Below, piece after piece: positions 47,131 to 57,538 of a stretch of 64,000 bases of DNA (its first letter is position 1; each line of letters starts with the position of its first letter). The notes below the pieces were generated by a model. That model did no database searches and had not been told where the DNA came from. It was given only the letters and a program-made list of their open reading frames with translations. This stretch comes from an uncultured Lachnospiraceae bacterium. Lineage in GTDB: Bacteria; Bacillota; Clostridia; Lachnospirales; Lachnospiraceae. A program made the translations under genes and the position numbers. The stretch spans positions 1 through 64,000 of the forward strand of contig CAMEJJ010000019.1 in assembly GCA_945919795.1 (NCBI GenBank), in the 5' to 3' direction.

Positions 47131-49221
47131 TTACAGTAATGCATTTGCGTCGATGATCAATGCAATCTCACCATCGCCCAGAATTGTTGCACCACTGATA
47201 ACTTTACTCTTATTAATATACTTTCCAAGTGACTTAATAACGATTTCCTGCTGTCCCATCAATTCATCCACAACCAGGCCGGCAAGCTTGTCACCTTTTT
47301 TCACAATGGCAACAATCAGATTATCATCCGGTCCCTTTGTAGATTCGTTATCCAATACTTTATTCAAACGGATCAACGGGATAACATCTCCACGCAGATT
47401 AATAACTTCTTCATTCTGAACAAACTTAATTTCGTTTGGAGCAATATCCTCAATCGTCTGAATAGAACCTAACGAAATCGCATATTTTTCTCCACCAACT
47501 TCTACCATCAATGCCTGAATAATAGCTAATGTCAGCGGAAGACGAATAATGAAAGTACTACCTTCTCCAAGCTTGGTCTTTACTTCAACATCACCACTAA
47601 GTGATTCTATTTTAGATTTTACGACATCCAGACCAACACCTCGTCCGGATACATCCGTAACCTGCTTTGCAGTCGAAAAACTGGGCTGGAATAACAAATC
47701 AATCGCATCTTTGTCTGTCATTGCATCAGCCTGCTCCTGTGTGATTTTTCCCTTTTCCACAGCTTTTGTTTTTACAGCTTCAACATCAATTCCGTTACCG
47801 TCATCCCTTACCTCAATGACAACGTTATTTCCATCCTGGTATGCATCTAAGAAAATAGAACCAACTTCCGGTTTGCCGCGTTTTTTTCGAATTTCAGCTG
47901 ATTCCAAACCATGGTCGGCTGAATTACGCAACAGATGCATTAACGGATCCCCGATTTCATCAACCACAGTACGGTCTAATTCTGTTTCTTCACCTGACAT
48001 AAACAACTGCATTTTCTTATCCAGCTTTTTGGAAAGATCCCTGATCATCTTGGGGAATTTCTGTACTACTGATTCAATCGGAACCATTCGTACTTTCATA
48101 ACTGATTCATGTAAGTTGGTTGTAACACTTTCCAAGTATTCAATCGGTTCATTTACACTGCTGTTAGAAGTGATACCTTCGGTCTGTGCAGCAGAAACAA
48201 GCGAGTTTTTCGCAATAATCAACTCACTTACCAAATTCATTAATACATCCAGTTTTTCAATATCCACACGTACCGTTCTGTTAACAATCGGTTTTGCAGC
48301 CGCTTTCTTTTCCGCTTTAGCCGGTGTCTGACCTGTTGCATGCTGTGCTGCTGATACTTCATCCACTTTCTCTTCTACAGCGGGAACTTCGTCCTGTTTT
48401 ACTTCTTCTAACTCAATCGGTGCTATGTAACAATTCTCGATTTCAGATACATTCATAACGGCAGCCTTTACCTTATCCATATCCGCTTCCGTAATAAAGA
48501 TTACACTGAAATCAAAATCAAATTTTTCATCTTCAATATCCTGTGCACTTGGAACGGAAATCATGGTTTCTCCAAGTTCTTCCAATGCTTTATATACCAA
48601 AAACGCACGAGCAGCTTTCAATATACAGGTTTCCTGAACATATACTGTCAGTCCGAATACATTTTTTCCCTGTTTTTTAGCTTCACCCAGGACCTTTTTG
48701 TCTGTGTCTGTAAAAGAAATAGCTCTCCATTTTTCTTTTGCTTCATCTGCCTGTGTGGCAACAGGTGCCGGTTCTGCAGCAGGTGCAACACTTTCTGCCG
48801 GAGCTTTAACAGGTTCTGCTGCTACAGGAGCAGAGCCTTTTCCGGCCAAAATATCATTGAGAGCTTTGATTAAATGCTCATTATCATTGGTTCCTTCATC
48901 AGAGGTGTTCTGAATATTTTCTGTATACTCCTCCAATGAATCCAGGCACTGGAACAAAATATCAATCATGCTTCCATCCGCTTTTATGGTCCCATTACGA
49001 ACCTCAGAAAACACATTTTCCATGTCATGTGTTAAATTCTGCATTCTCTTATAGCCCATAGTTCCTGCCATACCTTTTAACGTATGCGCAGCACGGAAAA
49101 TTTCATTGATTGTATCCATATTTTCCGGATCCTGCTCTAAATTCATAAGCTGATCACTTAAATTTTGCAGATGTTCCTTGGTCTCATCAAGGAAAATTTC
49201 AAGATACTGGCTAACATCCAT
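47131..49221 (-). CDS. cheA: Chemotaxis histidine kinase CheA
   Basis: HPt 'AAHTLKGMAGTMGY', HATPase 'HLLRNSADHGLE', CheW-like C-terminus. Confidence 0.98.
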   Translation of the reverse strand: MDVSQYLEIFLDETKEHLQNLSDQLMNLEQDPENMDTINEIFRAAHTLKGMAGTMGYKRMQNLTHDMENVFSEVRNGTIKADGSMIDILFQCLDSLEEYTENIQNTSDEGTNDNEHLIKALNDILAGKGSAPVAAEPVKAPAESVAPAAEPAPVATQADEAKEKWRAISFTDTDKKVLGEAKKQGKNVFGLTVYVQETCILKAARAFLVYKALEELGETMISVPSAQDIEDEKFDFDFSVIFITEADMDKVKAAVMNVSEIENCYIAPIELEEVKQDEVPAVEEKVDEVSAAQHATGQTPAKAEKKAAAKPIVNRTVRVDIEKLDVLMNLVSELIIAKNSLVSAAQTEGITSNSSVNEPIEYLESVTTNLHESVMKVRMVPIESVVQKFPKMIRDLSKKLDKKMQLFMSGEETELDRTVVDEIGDPLMHLLRNSADHGLESAEIRKKRGKPEVGSIFLDAYQDGNNVVIEVRDDGNGIDVEAVKTKAVEKGKITQEQADAMTDKDAIDLLFQPSFSTAKQVTDVSGRGVGLDVVKSKIESLSGDVEVKTKLGEGSTFIIRLPLTLAIIQALMVEVGGEKYAISLGSIQTIEDIAPNEIKFVQNEEVINLRGDVIPLIRLNKVLDNESTKGPDDNLIVAIVKKGDKLAGLVVDELMGQQEIVIKSLGKYINKSKVISGATILGDGEIALIIDANALL

Positions 49222-50341
49222 CTTTCATTACCCCCACGTTCTTTATTATTGCTTCAGCCACTTTATCAAGCGGCACACTTTCATTGGTTAACTCTGCCAT
49301 ATCGACTGCCCTGGGCATGCCATATACAGCGCAGGTCTCTTTACTTTGTGTGATAACATAAACTGTTTTACTGCATTTTAAATTCTCGATTCCTTCGGTT
49401 CCGTCAGCTCCCATTCCGGTAAGCACAACACAAACAACTTCTTGAAACTTGGAATTGGCTAATGACTCAAACATATAGTTGGCACAGGGCTTTACGCCCT
49501 CTCTTGTACATCCGTCAAATAAACAAATCCTGTCAGCACGATTTTTATGTCGGATTTCCATGTGAAAGCCACCTTTAGCAATATAGACATTTCCTTTTTC
49601 AAGGGTCATGCCGTCAGATGCTTCCTGAACTTTCAGCTTTGAAACCGAATCAATTCTCTTTGCCAAAGAGTCGGTAAATCCGGCCGGCATATGCTGTACA
49701 ACCAACACCGGTGCATCTAAATCGGCCGGCAGATAAGGAAGTACTTCCATCAAAGCTTTCGGTCCTCCGGTCGAACTGGCAATTGCAACAACCTTTTTTG
49801 CCGGTTGACCATGACTTTTTTTATCCTTCTTTTTCATGAGTCCCGCAATCACATTTCCATTATGCTTATGAAGATTCGCATCGCTTTCATGCATCTTACT
49901 TTCAGGCCGCTCACTCTCATGCAGATTAGTAATATCCGTCTCATCCTCAAAAACAACCGATGAAATAATCTTAAAAAAAAGAGTTTTAAACTTTTCACTT
50001 TGTATTTCTTCAATGCTCTGAGGCTTTGTAATGAAATCAGCTGCTCCCTGCGAAAGAGCTTCAATTGTGATATGTGTTCCTTCTCCGGCAACCATGCTGA
50101 AAATGACAACTTTAGCAGGATACTGCATCTGGTTCATCTTTTTTAAAAAGGTAATGCCATCCATCTTTGGCATCATCAAATCCAGAAGAATTAAATCATA
50201 GCTTTTTTCTTTTACCAGTTTTAGTCCTTCCAAACCATCTGCCGCTGTATCTTCAACCACAAATCGATGATCTGAATTAATTATATCACAAAAAATTCTT
50301 CTCATGAGTGCAGAATCATCTATAAACAAAATTTTTTTCAT
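49211..50341 (-). CDS. cheB: Chemotaxis-specific methylesterase CheB
   Basis: Receiver 'DLILLDLMMPKMDGITFL', catalytic 'IASSTGGPKAL', 'VLTGMGADGTEG'. Confidence 0.98.
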   Translation of the reverse strand: MKKILFIDDSALMRRIFCDIINSDHRFVVEDTAADGLEGLKLVKEKSYDLILLDLMMPKMDGITFLKKMNQMQYPAKVVIFSMVAGEGTHITIEALSQGAADFITKPQSIEEIQSEKFKTLFFKIISSVVFEDETDITNLHESERPESKMHESDANLHKHNGNVIAGLMKKKDKKSHGQPAKKVVAIASSTGGPKALMEVLPYLPADLDAPVLVVQHMPAGFTDSLAKRIDSVSKLKVQEASDGMTLEKGNVYIAKGGFHMEIRHKNRADRICLFDGCTREGVKPCANYMFESLANSKFQEVVCVVLTGMGADGTEGIENLKCSKTVYVITQSKETCAVYGMPRAVDMAELTNESVPLDKVAEAIIKNVGVMKDGC

Positions 50342-50359
50342 TTTTATTCCTTTTTTTAA

Positions 50360-51076
50360 TTATACTCTGCTACGTTTTTTCCGCTCTTCCTCAAAAATAA
50401 ACCGAATAATGGCTTCTCTTTGATTGCTCAATATGCTTGTAAATTTCAGACGATGTTCGAATTCACCTTTTTGATTATCATTTTCCCTACAACTTAAGAC
50501 TTCTCCGGCAAGTTCATACACGGTTTCCTTGCCATGTGAATGAAGACTAAATAACAATGCAATCTGTTCTCCTACCGTAAAGGCAGTCTGAGAAACAAAT
50601 TTCAGGCCCCCACCGCTGATATCGCGAATTTCACATTTCTTCATCATCAATCCCTGCTGCATATGGAAATTGTTCTTTTCTAAATCTTTCATTTCTTCTT
50701 CCATCAGTGTTCTGGCCTTTAACGGCAGGCTGATAGAATAACGATAATATTCCCTGCGCTGGAATTTCTCCAGTTCCGAAGTCACTTCAGCCAGCAAAAT
50801 ATAAACATTATTACTTTTATAACGATCTGCAATCCGAACAAAACACTGATATAACCCCTTCTGGGTATAAAAACAAAACTGATACTGACCATCTTTAGGG
50901 AGCAATATCAATTTGGAACCTTCCATCGGCATTAAAATCTCAAGCTGGTCATCATCAAGGATGTCATACACCTTGGAAGAATATACTTTTTTATTGGATG
51001 CCGATCCTAAAATAGCTCTTTCCACAGCCATGATATCAATTTTTTCACCGGGCCTTACTAATTCTGTCAAAGTCAT
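50360..51076 (-). CDS. PilZ-domain c-di-GMP-binding flagellar brake protein (YcgR/DgrA/MotI-like)
   Basis: 'RREYYRYSISLPL' RxxxR motif and 'DISGGGLKF' DxSxxG motif; start at MTLTELVRPG. Confidence 0.9.
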   Translation of the reverse strand: MTLTELVRPGEKIDIMAVERAILGSASNKKVYSSKVYDILDDDQLEILMPMEGSKLILLPKDGQYQFCFYTQKGLYQCFVRIADRYKSNNVYILLAEVTSELEKFQRREYYRYSISLPLKARTLMEEEMKDLEKNNFHMQQGLMMKKCEIRDISGGGLKFVSQTAFTVGEQIALLFSLHSHGKETVYELAGEVLSCRENDNQKGEFEHRLKFTSILSNQREAIIRFIFEEERKKRSRV

Positions 51077-51122
51077 AGTTTTTCTCCTCTGTTCTGGGGG
51101 GATATGAATCATTTTTTTGGTT

Positions 51123-51270
51123 AGGTGTCTGAGAAATTTATATATTCTATCACAGACGCGTTCTCACTTGGATGACAACGTAGCAGTACTAAATTCGCAA
51201 TAAATTGCTCATTAAGTGCTGACGTTGTCATACAGTCTGTGAGTAGAATATATGAATTTCTCAGACACCT
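51123..51270. repeat. ~148-nt long imperfect inverted repeat (MITE-like or structured RNA)
   Basis: 35-nt left arm 51123-51157 and 36-nt right arm 51235-51270 (one substitution, one indel), plus nested atgacaacgt/acgttgtcat arms. Confidence 0.8.
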
Positions 51271-51281
51271 TCGTAAAATAT

Positions 51282-52157
51282 TTATTTCTTGGTTATAATA
51301 TGGGAAAAGAATGCTGCCATTCCTCGTTTCTGTGGTAATAAAGACTGTTCGCCATACATCAGTACCTGTGCAATTTCCTGATATGCCTTTGCTGACTTTG
51401 CATTCGGATTAGCTAAAGATACCGGTGTCTGCTGCATAACCGCCTGACTAAGATGCGAATCCTGCGGTACACTTCCCAAATAAGAAATGGGCAGTTTCAA
51501 ATATCTCGCAACCACTGCATTCAGCTTTGTAAACAGGGCTTTTCCCTCTTCCTTGCTATCCACTTTATTTGCCATCACCTTAATCTGCGAAGTCTCAGAT
51601 GAAAACCTGTCATGGCGGTTTAACGCCTTTAACAGAGAATAGGAATCTGTAATGGAAGTGGGTTCCGGTGTTGTTACCAGAATAATTTCTCCACTTGCAA
51701 CCAAAAATTCCAAAACGGCATCAGAGATTCCGGCTCCGGTATCCACAATCACGATATCCGCAATCGCATCAAGTTCTGCCAAATTCTGTATAATATAAAT
51801 CAAATATTCTCTGCTTAAATTGGAAAGACCTGCAATTCCGGAACCTCCGGAAATAAAGCCGACTCCTCCCGGTCCCCAGGTAATGATATCCTTTATATTT
51901 TTCCCCTGGTAAATCAAATCACACAAATTGTGACGGGGAACCGTGCCAAACATGATTTCAATATTGGCAAGTCCAAAATCGGCATCCAAAATAATGACAC
52001 GCTGTCCCATCTGCCGAAATTGAATTGCAAGATTAATGGCTGTATTGGATTTGCCCACACCACCTTTTCCGCTTGTTACCGTAATAACTCTGGCAACCGG
52101 CCGTTGGGGTTGCTGATTCATTTTAATGATATTTCTTAAGTTTTCTGCCTGATCCAT
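51282..52157 (-). CDS. flhG: MinD/ParA-like flagellar number regulator FlhG (YlxH)
   Basis: 'ITVTSGKGGVGKSNTAINLA' deviant Walker A; adjacent to flhF; start at MDQAENLRN. Confidence 0.95.
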   Translation of the reverse strand: MDQAENLRNIIKMNQQPQRPVARVITVTSGKGGVGKSNTAINLAIQFRQMGQRVIILDADFGLANIEIMFGTVPRHNLCDLIYQGKNIKDIITWGPGGVGFISGGSGIAGLSNLSREYLIYIIQNLAELDAIADIVIVDTGAGISDAVLEFLVASGEIILVTTPEPTSITDSYSLLKALNRHDRFSSETSQIKVMANKVDSKEEGKALFTKLNAVVARYLKLPISYLGSVPQDSHLSQAVMQQTPVSLANPNAKSAKAYQEIAQVLMYGEQSLLPQKRGMAAFFSHIITKK

Positions 52158-52167
52158 ATCTGCCTCC

Positions 52168-53400
52168 TTAAGAAATTTTATTTCCGCCAAGCAACATTTT
52201 GACTGTTTTTTGCGGGTTGAAATCTTCCATATCATCAGGAACGTTTTGACCACATGTCACATAGGAAAGCTTTGCTCCTGTATGGAGTTTCAAATTTAAC
52301 AGATTACCCAAGCAGGTGGTCTCGTCAAGCTTGGTGAAAATCAATTTATACTGGGTTATGGTTGCATAAGCATCCGCAATACTCAGTAAATCTTTATATT
52401 TTGTGGTTGCACTGACAACCAGATAAACTTCTTTTTCAATGGACGGATCAACAGCCATGATAAATTCATTCATAGCATCCCGTTGTTTTTCATTGTGATG
52501 TGAATGACCTGCCGTATCCATAAAAATATAGTCATAATCCTTATATTTCTCGATTTCCTTCTGCATTTCATCCGTTGTATAGATGATACAAAACGGAACA
52601 TTCAAAATATTGGCATAAGTACGAAGCTGTTCAGCGGCTGCAATACGATAGGTATCCATGGTAAACAATGCTACTTTTTTATTTTGTTCCACAGAATAAC
52701 GGGATGCGATTTTTGCAATCGTTGTTGTCTTTCCAACTCCTGTGGGACCCACGAAAAATACGACCTTGGGACCTTTTTTAGCCGGTGTTATTCCCTCCGG
52801 CTGTTCAAATTTTAATATCATTTTTTGATACACATTGGACAGCATAAAATCAATCGGCATATTGGGCTTAATTACCGAATCCAGTTCATCAATAATCTGA
52901 TTTGCATAGGTCTCCGCAATTTCGTTTTCAAGCATGGTATTGTATAACAGTTTTAAAAAACGGACATTGCTGTTTTCATCTTCATCTCTGTCTTCTTTTT
53001 TGACCGTTTTATTTTCCACAACATTTTTTTGCGGTTCGTCCTTTTGTAATTGTTTTTCAATCAAATTCTGCAGACTATCCAGTTTCTTCTCAAGGACTTT
53101 ATCATTGCTACTATCATCCGACACCGACATTGAGGACGGTACAACCTGTTCCTGCTTTTCGGAAGAAACCGTTCTTTTTTCAGGAATCGGCTTAACCACA
53201 TCTTTTTTTACGGGTAAAATACGGTCCGGTTCTTCCTCCAAGGCAACGGTTACCTCAATGGATTTCGATTTTAAGAAAGAAAAGAAGCCTTTTTTCTTCA
53301 CCTCTTTTACATTCATGACAACGACACCGTTTCCAAGCTCCTTTTTTGCGGCTTCGATTGCATCGTTTTCTGTTTTTCCCTGGAATTTTTTAATAATCAT
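52168..53400 (-). CDS. flhF: Flagellar biosynthesis GTPase FlhF
   Basis: 'FVGPTGVGKTTTIAKIA', 'DTYRIAAAEQLRTYA', 'DTAGHSHHN' SRP-GTPase motifs. Confidence 0.97.
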   Translation of the reverse strand: MIIKKFQGKTENDAIEAAKKELGNGVVVMNVKEVKKKGFFSFLKSKSIEVTVALEEEPDRILPVKKDVVKPIPEKRTVSSEKQEQVVPSSMSVSDDSSNDKVLEKKLDSLQNLIEKQLQKDEPQKNVVENKTVKKEDRDEDENSNVRFLKLLYNTMLENEIAETYANQIIDELDSVIKPNMPIDFMLSNVYQKMILKFEQPEGITPAKKGPKVVFFVGPTGVGKTTTIAKIASRYSVEQNKKVALFTMDTYRIAAAEQLRTYANILNVPFCIIYTTDEMQKEIEKYKDYDYIFMDTAGHSHHNEKQRDAMNEFIMAVDPSIEKEVYLVVSATTKYKDLLSIADAYATITQYKLIFTKLDETTCLGNLLNLKLHTGAKLSYVTCGQNVPDDMEDFNPQKTVKMLLGGNKIS

Positions 53401-55434
53401 TTATATCTTCACCGTCCCCACTGACTGTAATTCCACATTTGGCTCAATTTCATTATAGGATATAACAATCAAATCGTTTAAATACTGCTCTGTCATCTTT
53501 TTAAAATAAATCCGGACTATGGGAGAAGTGATTACAATCGGCGGTTTTCCCAGACTTTCAAGTTTTTCAATCTCCTCTTTGGTACTGTCGATAATCGCTC
53601 TCGTTTTTTCCGGATCCAGTGTCAGATAAGCACCCTGTTCTGTCTGTTTGACACTGCCCATGATCTCCTGTTCCACTTTGGCATCAACCGTAACAACACT
53701 GGTTGTTTCATTTGGTGCAAAGAATTTGGCACAGATTGCTCTTTTTAATGCCTGCCTTACATACTCTGTCAGGATATCCGTATCCCTTGTAGACGTCGCA
53801 AAATCTGCGAGTGTCTCGAAAATGGTCAACAAATCGCGGATGGATACCCCCTCCATCAACAGATTTTGCAATACTTTTTGAACCTCGCCAAGTCCAAGCA
53901 GTTTCGGAACCAGTTCTTCCACAATGGAAGGATTGGTTTCTTTGAGATTGTTAACCAGATTTTGAACATCCTGTCTTGTAAGCAATTCAGCAATATGCTG
54001 ACGGATGACTTCTGTCAGATGAGTTGCAATAATGCTTGGCGGATCAACTACGGTATATCCAAGGCTTTCTGCACGCTCTCTCTGCCCCTCGGTAATCCAG
54101 ATGGCCGGCAGGTGGAAAGAAGGCTCAAAGGTTGGAATACCGGTGATTTCTTCCTCAACATATCCCGGATTCATCGCCATATAATGGTCAAAGAGAATTT
54201 CTCCTTCCGAAACCTGAATTCCCTTGATTTTGATAATATACTGGTTGGGATTCAACTGAATATTATCACGTAATCGGATAATGGGAACCACAGTACCTAA
54301 CTCTAAAGCAACCTGACGACGTATCATAACAACACGGTCCAACAAGTCTCCGCCCTGATTGACATCGGCAAGCGGAATAATACCATAACCAAATTCCAGC
54401 TCGATCGGATCGACCTGTAAAAGCGAATTGACATTCTCCGGCTGCCTTATTTCTTCGGCTTCTGCTTCCTCCATATCCACAGCCCCTTCAATGGTTGCAG
54501 TTTCAATCTGTGCCTGCATATTTCTGCCGCATAAAATAAAGCAAAAGCCAAGTGTCAGAAACAATAGCGGATTTAACGGTGTAACAACCCCTAAAAAGCA
54601 AAGAATACATCCAACCAGATAGCATGCCTTCGGCATACCGAAAACCTGCTTAATTAAGACGGAACCAAAATCCGAATCCTTACTTCCTTTGGTAACCAGA
54701 ATACCGGTGGAAAGAGAAATTAAAAGAGAGGGAATCTGGCTGACCAGTCCGTCACCGATTGTCAGAATGGAATAGCGGCTTAAAGCGGTGGAAATATCCA
54801 TGCCGTTTCGAAGCATTCCCATGGCAATACCACCAACTAAGTTGACAACCGTGATAATCAGACCGGCTACCGCATCACCCTTTACGTATTTTACCGCACC
54901 ATCCATGCTACCAAAAAAGCTGGATTCTAACTGTATTTTTTCTCTTCTGACTTTGGCTTCTGCATCCGTGATAGCGCCGGTATTCAAATCAGCATCAATT
55001 GCCATCTGCTTACCGGGCATAGCATCCAGTGTGAAACGTGCTGTTACTTCAGCAACACGTTCAGAACCTTTATTGATAACCATAAACTGAATAATGATCA
55101 GGATAATAAATACAATGGCACCCATAATCAGGTCACCGCCACCAACGAAACCACCGAAGGTTTCTACCACATTACCGGGACTTCCGGTTGTAAGGATCAA
55201 TCTTGTGGATGATACGTTCAGTGCAATCCTGAAAATGGTGGTAAATAACAAAACAGTAGGGAAATAGGACATTTCCAGTACTTCTTTTGCAAACATACAA
55301 CGAAACATAATCGTGAATGCCAAAGCAATATTACATGCCAGCAAAATATCTAAAAGTACGGAAGGAATCGGTACAATCAACATCACAAATGCAGCAACAA
55401 TATACAAAGCTACGCCAACATCTGCTTTTTTCAT
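53401..55434 (-). CDS. flhA: Flagellar biosynthesis protein FlhA
   Basis: 'ARFTLDAMPGKQMAIDADLNTGAI' FHIPEP signature. Confidence 0.98.
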   Translation of the reverse strand: MKKADVGVALYIVAAFVMLIVPIPSVLLDILLACNIALAFTIMFRCMFAKEVLEMSYFPTVLLFTTIFRIALNVSSTRLILTTGSPGNVVETFGGFVGGGDLIMGAIVFIILIIIQFMVINKGSERVAEVTARFTLDAMPGKQMAIDADLNTGAITDAEAKVRREKIQLESSFFGSMDGAVKYVKGDAVAGLIITVVNLVGGIAMGMLRNGMDISTALSRYSILTIGDGLVSQIPSLLISLSTGILVTKGSKDSDFGSVLIKQVFGMPKACYLVGCILCFLGVVTPLNPLLFLTLGFCFILCGRNMQAQIETATIEGAVDMEEAEAEEIRQPENVNSLLQVDPIELEFGYGIIPLADVNQGGDLLDRVVMIRRQVALELGTVVPIIRLRDNIQLNPNQYIIKIKGIQVSEGEILFDHYMAMNPGYVEEEITGIPTFEPSFHLPAIWITEGQRERAESLGYTVVDPPSIIATHLTEVIRQHIAELLTRQDVQNLVNNLKETNPSIVEELVPKLLGLGEVQKVLQNLLMEGVSIRDLLTIFETLADFATSTRDTDILTEYVRQALKRAICAKFFAPNETTSVVTVDAKVEQEIMGSVKQTEQGAYLTLDPEKTRAIIDSTKEEIEKLESLGKPPIVITSPIVRIYFKKMTEQYLNDLIVISYNEIEPNVELQSVGTVKI

Positions 55435-55448
55435 TCTGTACCTCTCCT

Positions 55449-55531
55449 TTCTCTGAAAATAATTCCCTGTTTCATTTTCTCTGTAAACAATTCTCTGTTT
55501 ATTATTATATTTCTCTGCTTATTCTTCTCTG
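55449..55531 (-). repeat. Degenerate 14-nt-period tandem repeats (CAGAGAA core) in the flhA 5' leader
   Basis: Plus TTCTCTG/TTCCCTG cores at 55449, 55463, 55477, 55491, 55511, 55525 (steps 14,14,14,20,14). Confidence 0.75.
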
Positions 55532-55642
55532 TTCGTGTTTCTTATTCGTATTTTTCTTTTATTTCTCTATGTTTTGCTATTGTTCACCAAACATAACATC
55601 TGTTCATATTTTCAAATTTAACATCTGCTGTTTTAGCGATTA

Positions 55643-56752
55643 TCAAATTTTACCCTGCATGTGATAAACCATGGCAAGTACTTCCGCAACCGCCTGATAC
55701 AACTCCTGCGGCACCTGCTCTCCCAATTCCACATTGTGATAAAGCATCCGCGCCAAAGGCTTGTTTTCCACAATTTCGATATGATATTCTTTGGCCTTTT
55801 CTTTGATTTTCTGTGCCAGATAATCCTCACCCTTGGCAACCACAATTGGCGCCGGAGCAATTTCCGTATCATATTTGATGGCAACGGCAAAATGCGTCGG
55901 GTTTGTAATAACTACATCCGCTTCCGGCAATTGCTGCATCATACGCCTGCGGGACGCTTCCTGCATCTTTGCCCGGATTTTTCCTTTTACCTGCGGATCT
56001 CCTTCTGCCTGTTTGTACTCATCTTTTACTTCCTGTTTGGTCATCTTCTGATCTTCATGGAATTTATGCTTCTGATATGCAAAATCCAAAGCAGCAATGA
56101 TGATATAAATAAGGGAAACTTTCAATCCGAAATCAATAGCAAGCTTTCCTGCTGCGGCAATCCCCTGCCATAAAGGCATATTAAACAACAAATAAATGAT
56201 ATCCGCATTATCCTTGAAGGTTGAATAAGCCACCCATGCAATCAATCCGATTTTTAAAAAGGATTTCAACAGTTCCATCAGGGACTGTGCCGAAAACATA
56301 CGTTTAAATCCATTAACCGGATTCATTTTACTGAATTTGGGTTGCATCGGTTTTGCAGTCGGTTTCCATTTTACCTGAACCAGATCGGAAACAAATGCAA
56401 CAATAAATCCCAATACAAGAAACGGTGCAATAATCAATAGGATTTTTAACATTACACTTCGGATTAGTGTATAAAAAACTTCTGCCGATATAAAACCGTT
56501 GGGCATTTTTATCAATTCACCCATGCGATTATAGGTAAATGAAAAAACAGACAAAAAGTTTTCGCCTAAATAACCCAGTCCGAATTTCAAAATAAGAAAC
56601 AATACAATGAGCCCGGTCGCATTGGCAATTTCTTTGCTTTTTGCAACCTGGCCTTCTTTTCTGGCGTCACTTAATTTTTTGGCGGTAGGTTCTTCTGTCT
56701 TTTCTCCGCCCGGTCCTTCCTTTGCGAAGAACTGCAGGTTGTATTGAATCAA
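55643..56752 (-). CDS. flhB: Flagellar biosynthesis protein FlhB
   Basis: 'GEKTEEPTAKKLSDARKEGQVAKSKE', 'VITNPTHFAVAIKY' NPTH motif. Confidence 0.98.
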   Translation of the reverse strand: MIQYNLQFFAKEGPGGEKTEEPTAKKLSDARKEGQVAKSKEIANATGLIVLFLILKFGLGYLGENFLSVFSFTYNRMGELIKMPNGFISAEVFYTLIRSVMLKILLIIAPFLVLGFIVAFVSDLVQVKWKPTAKPMQPKFSKMNPVNGFKRMFSAQSLMELLKSFLKIGLIAWVAYSTFKDNADIIYLLFNMPLWQGIAAAGKLAIDFGLKVSLIYIIIAALDFAYQKHKFHEDQKMTKQEVKDEYKQAEGDPQVKGKIRAKMQEASRRRMMQQLPEADVVITNPTHFAVAIKYDTEIAPAPIVVAKGEDYLAQKIKEKAKEYHIEIVENKPLARMLYHNVELGEQVPQELYQAVAEVLAMVYHMQGKI

Positions 56753-57534
56753 GCCATCATCGCCTCCACAAACGTTACCATCATGGTCTTCATTTCAGTA
56801 AATATAAAATCAGAAATATAAGGCAGCATTCCGATTGTCAAAAACATTACCCCAAGACCAAACAACAATTTAATCTGCATACCGACCGCAAACATATTCA
56901 TCTGCGGAGCAACTTTTGCCATAATTCCCAAAATGACATTGGTAATCAACAAAACACAAAATACCGGCAGACAGATTCGAAAACCAATATTAATATAATC
57001 AGACATAAACGAAATGATGGCAGATAGCATCCTGTCACTGTGAAAAACAGCACCGTTAACCGGTATCAAAGTATAAGTTTCCACAAAAGCCTTGATTAAA
57101 TATTGATGCATGTTTGATACAACCAAAATCAAAAGCACCATATACTGATAAAGCATTCCGGAGATACTGACGCTTTCCTTGGTCAAAGGATCATATTCGC
57201 TTGCCATCGCAAGACCAATTTCCATATCAATCATACGTCCGGCAAACGTAACAATATGCGTACAGATATTAACCGCCAATCCGATTATTAACCCTGTGAA
57301 AACCTCATGTGCCACAATTAACGCATACTCAAGTACCGTACGATATTCGATTACTTCATGTGGCATGGTTGTCTCATAAACCAAAATGGCAAAGAAAAAG
57401 GAAAATGCTGTTTTTACACGCCGTGGCGTATTGTTCATGCTAAAAAAGGGAGCAACGAACACAAAACTCGCTACCCTTGCCAAAATCAGCAGAAAATATT
57501 CAAATTCATACATGGAAAAGGAATAATTAATCAT
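56749..57534 (-). CDS. fliR: Flagellar biosynthetic protein FliR
   Basis: FliR-like polytopic protein ('HEVFTGLIIGLAVNI') between fliQ and flhB. Confidence 0.95.
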   Translation of the reverse strand: MINYSFSMYEFEYFLLILARVASFVFVAPFFSMNNTPRRVKTAFSFFFAILVYETTMPHEVIEYRTVLEYALIVAHEVFTGLIIGLAVNICTHIVTFAGRMIDMEIGLAMASEYDPLTKESVSISGMLYQYMVLLILVVSNMHQYLIKAFVETYTLIPVNGAVFHSDRMLSAIISFMSDYINIGFRICLPVFCVLLITNVILGIMAKVAPQMNMFAVGMQIKLLFGLGVMFLTIGMLPYISDFIFTEMKTMMVTFVEAMMA

Positions 57535-57538
57535 CCCA

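Noticed and set aside
47549-48331. 260-aa plus-strand ORF antisense to cheA
   Set aside because: Serine/threonine-rich antisense translation typical of shadow ORFs; cheA is unambiguous
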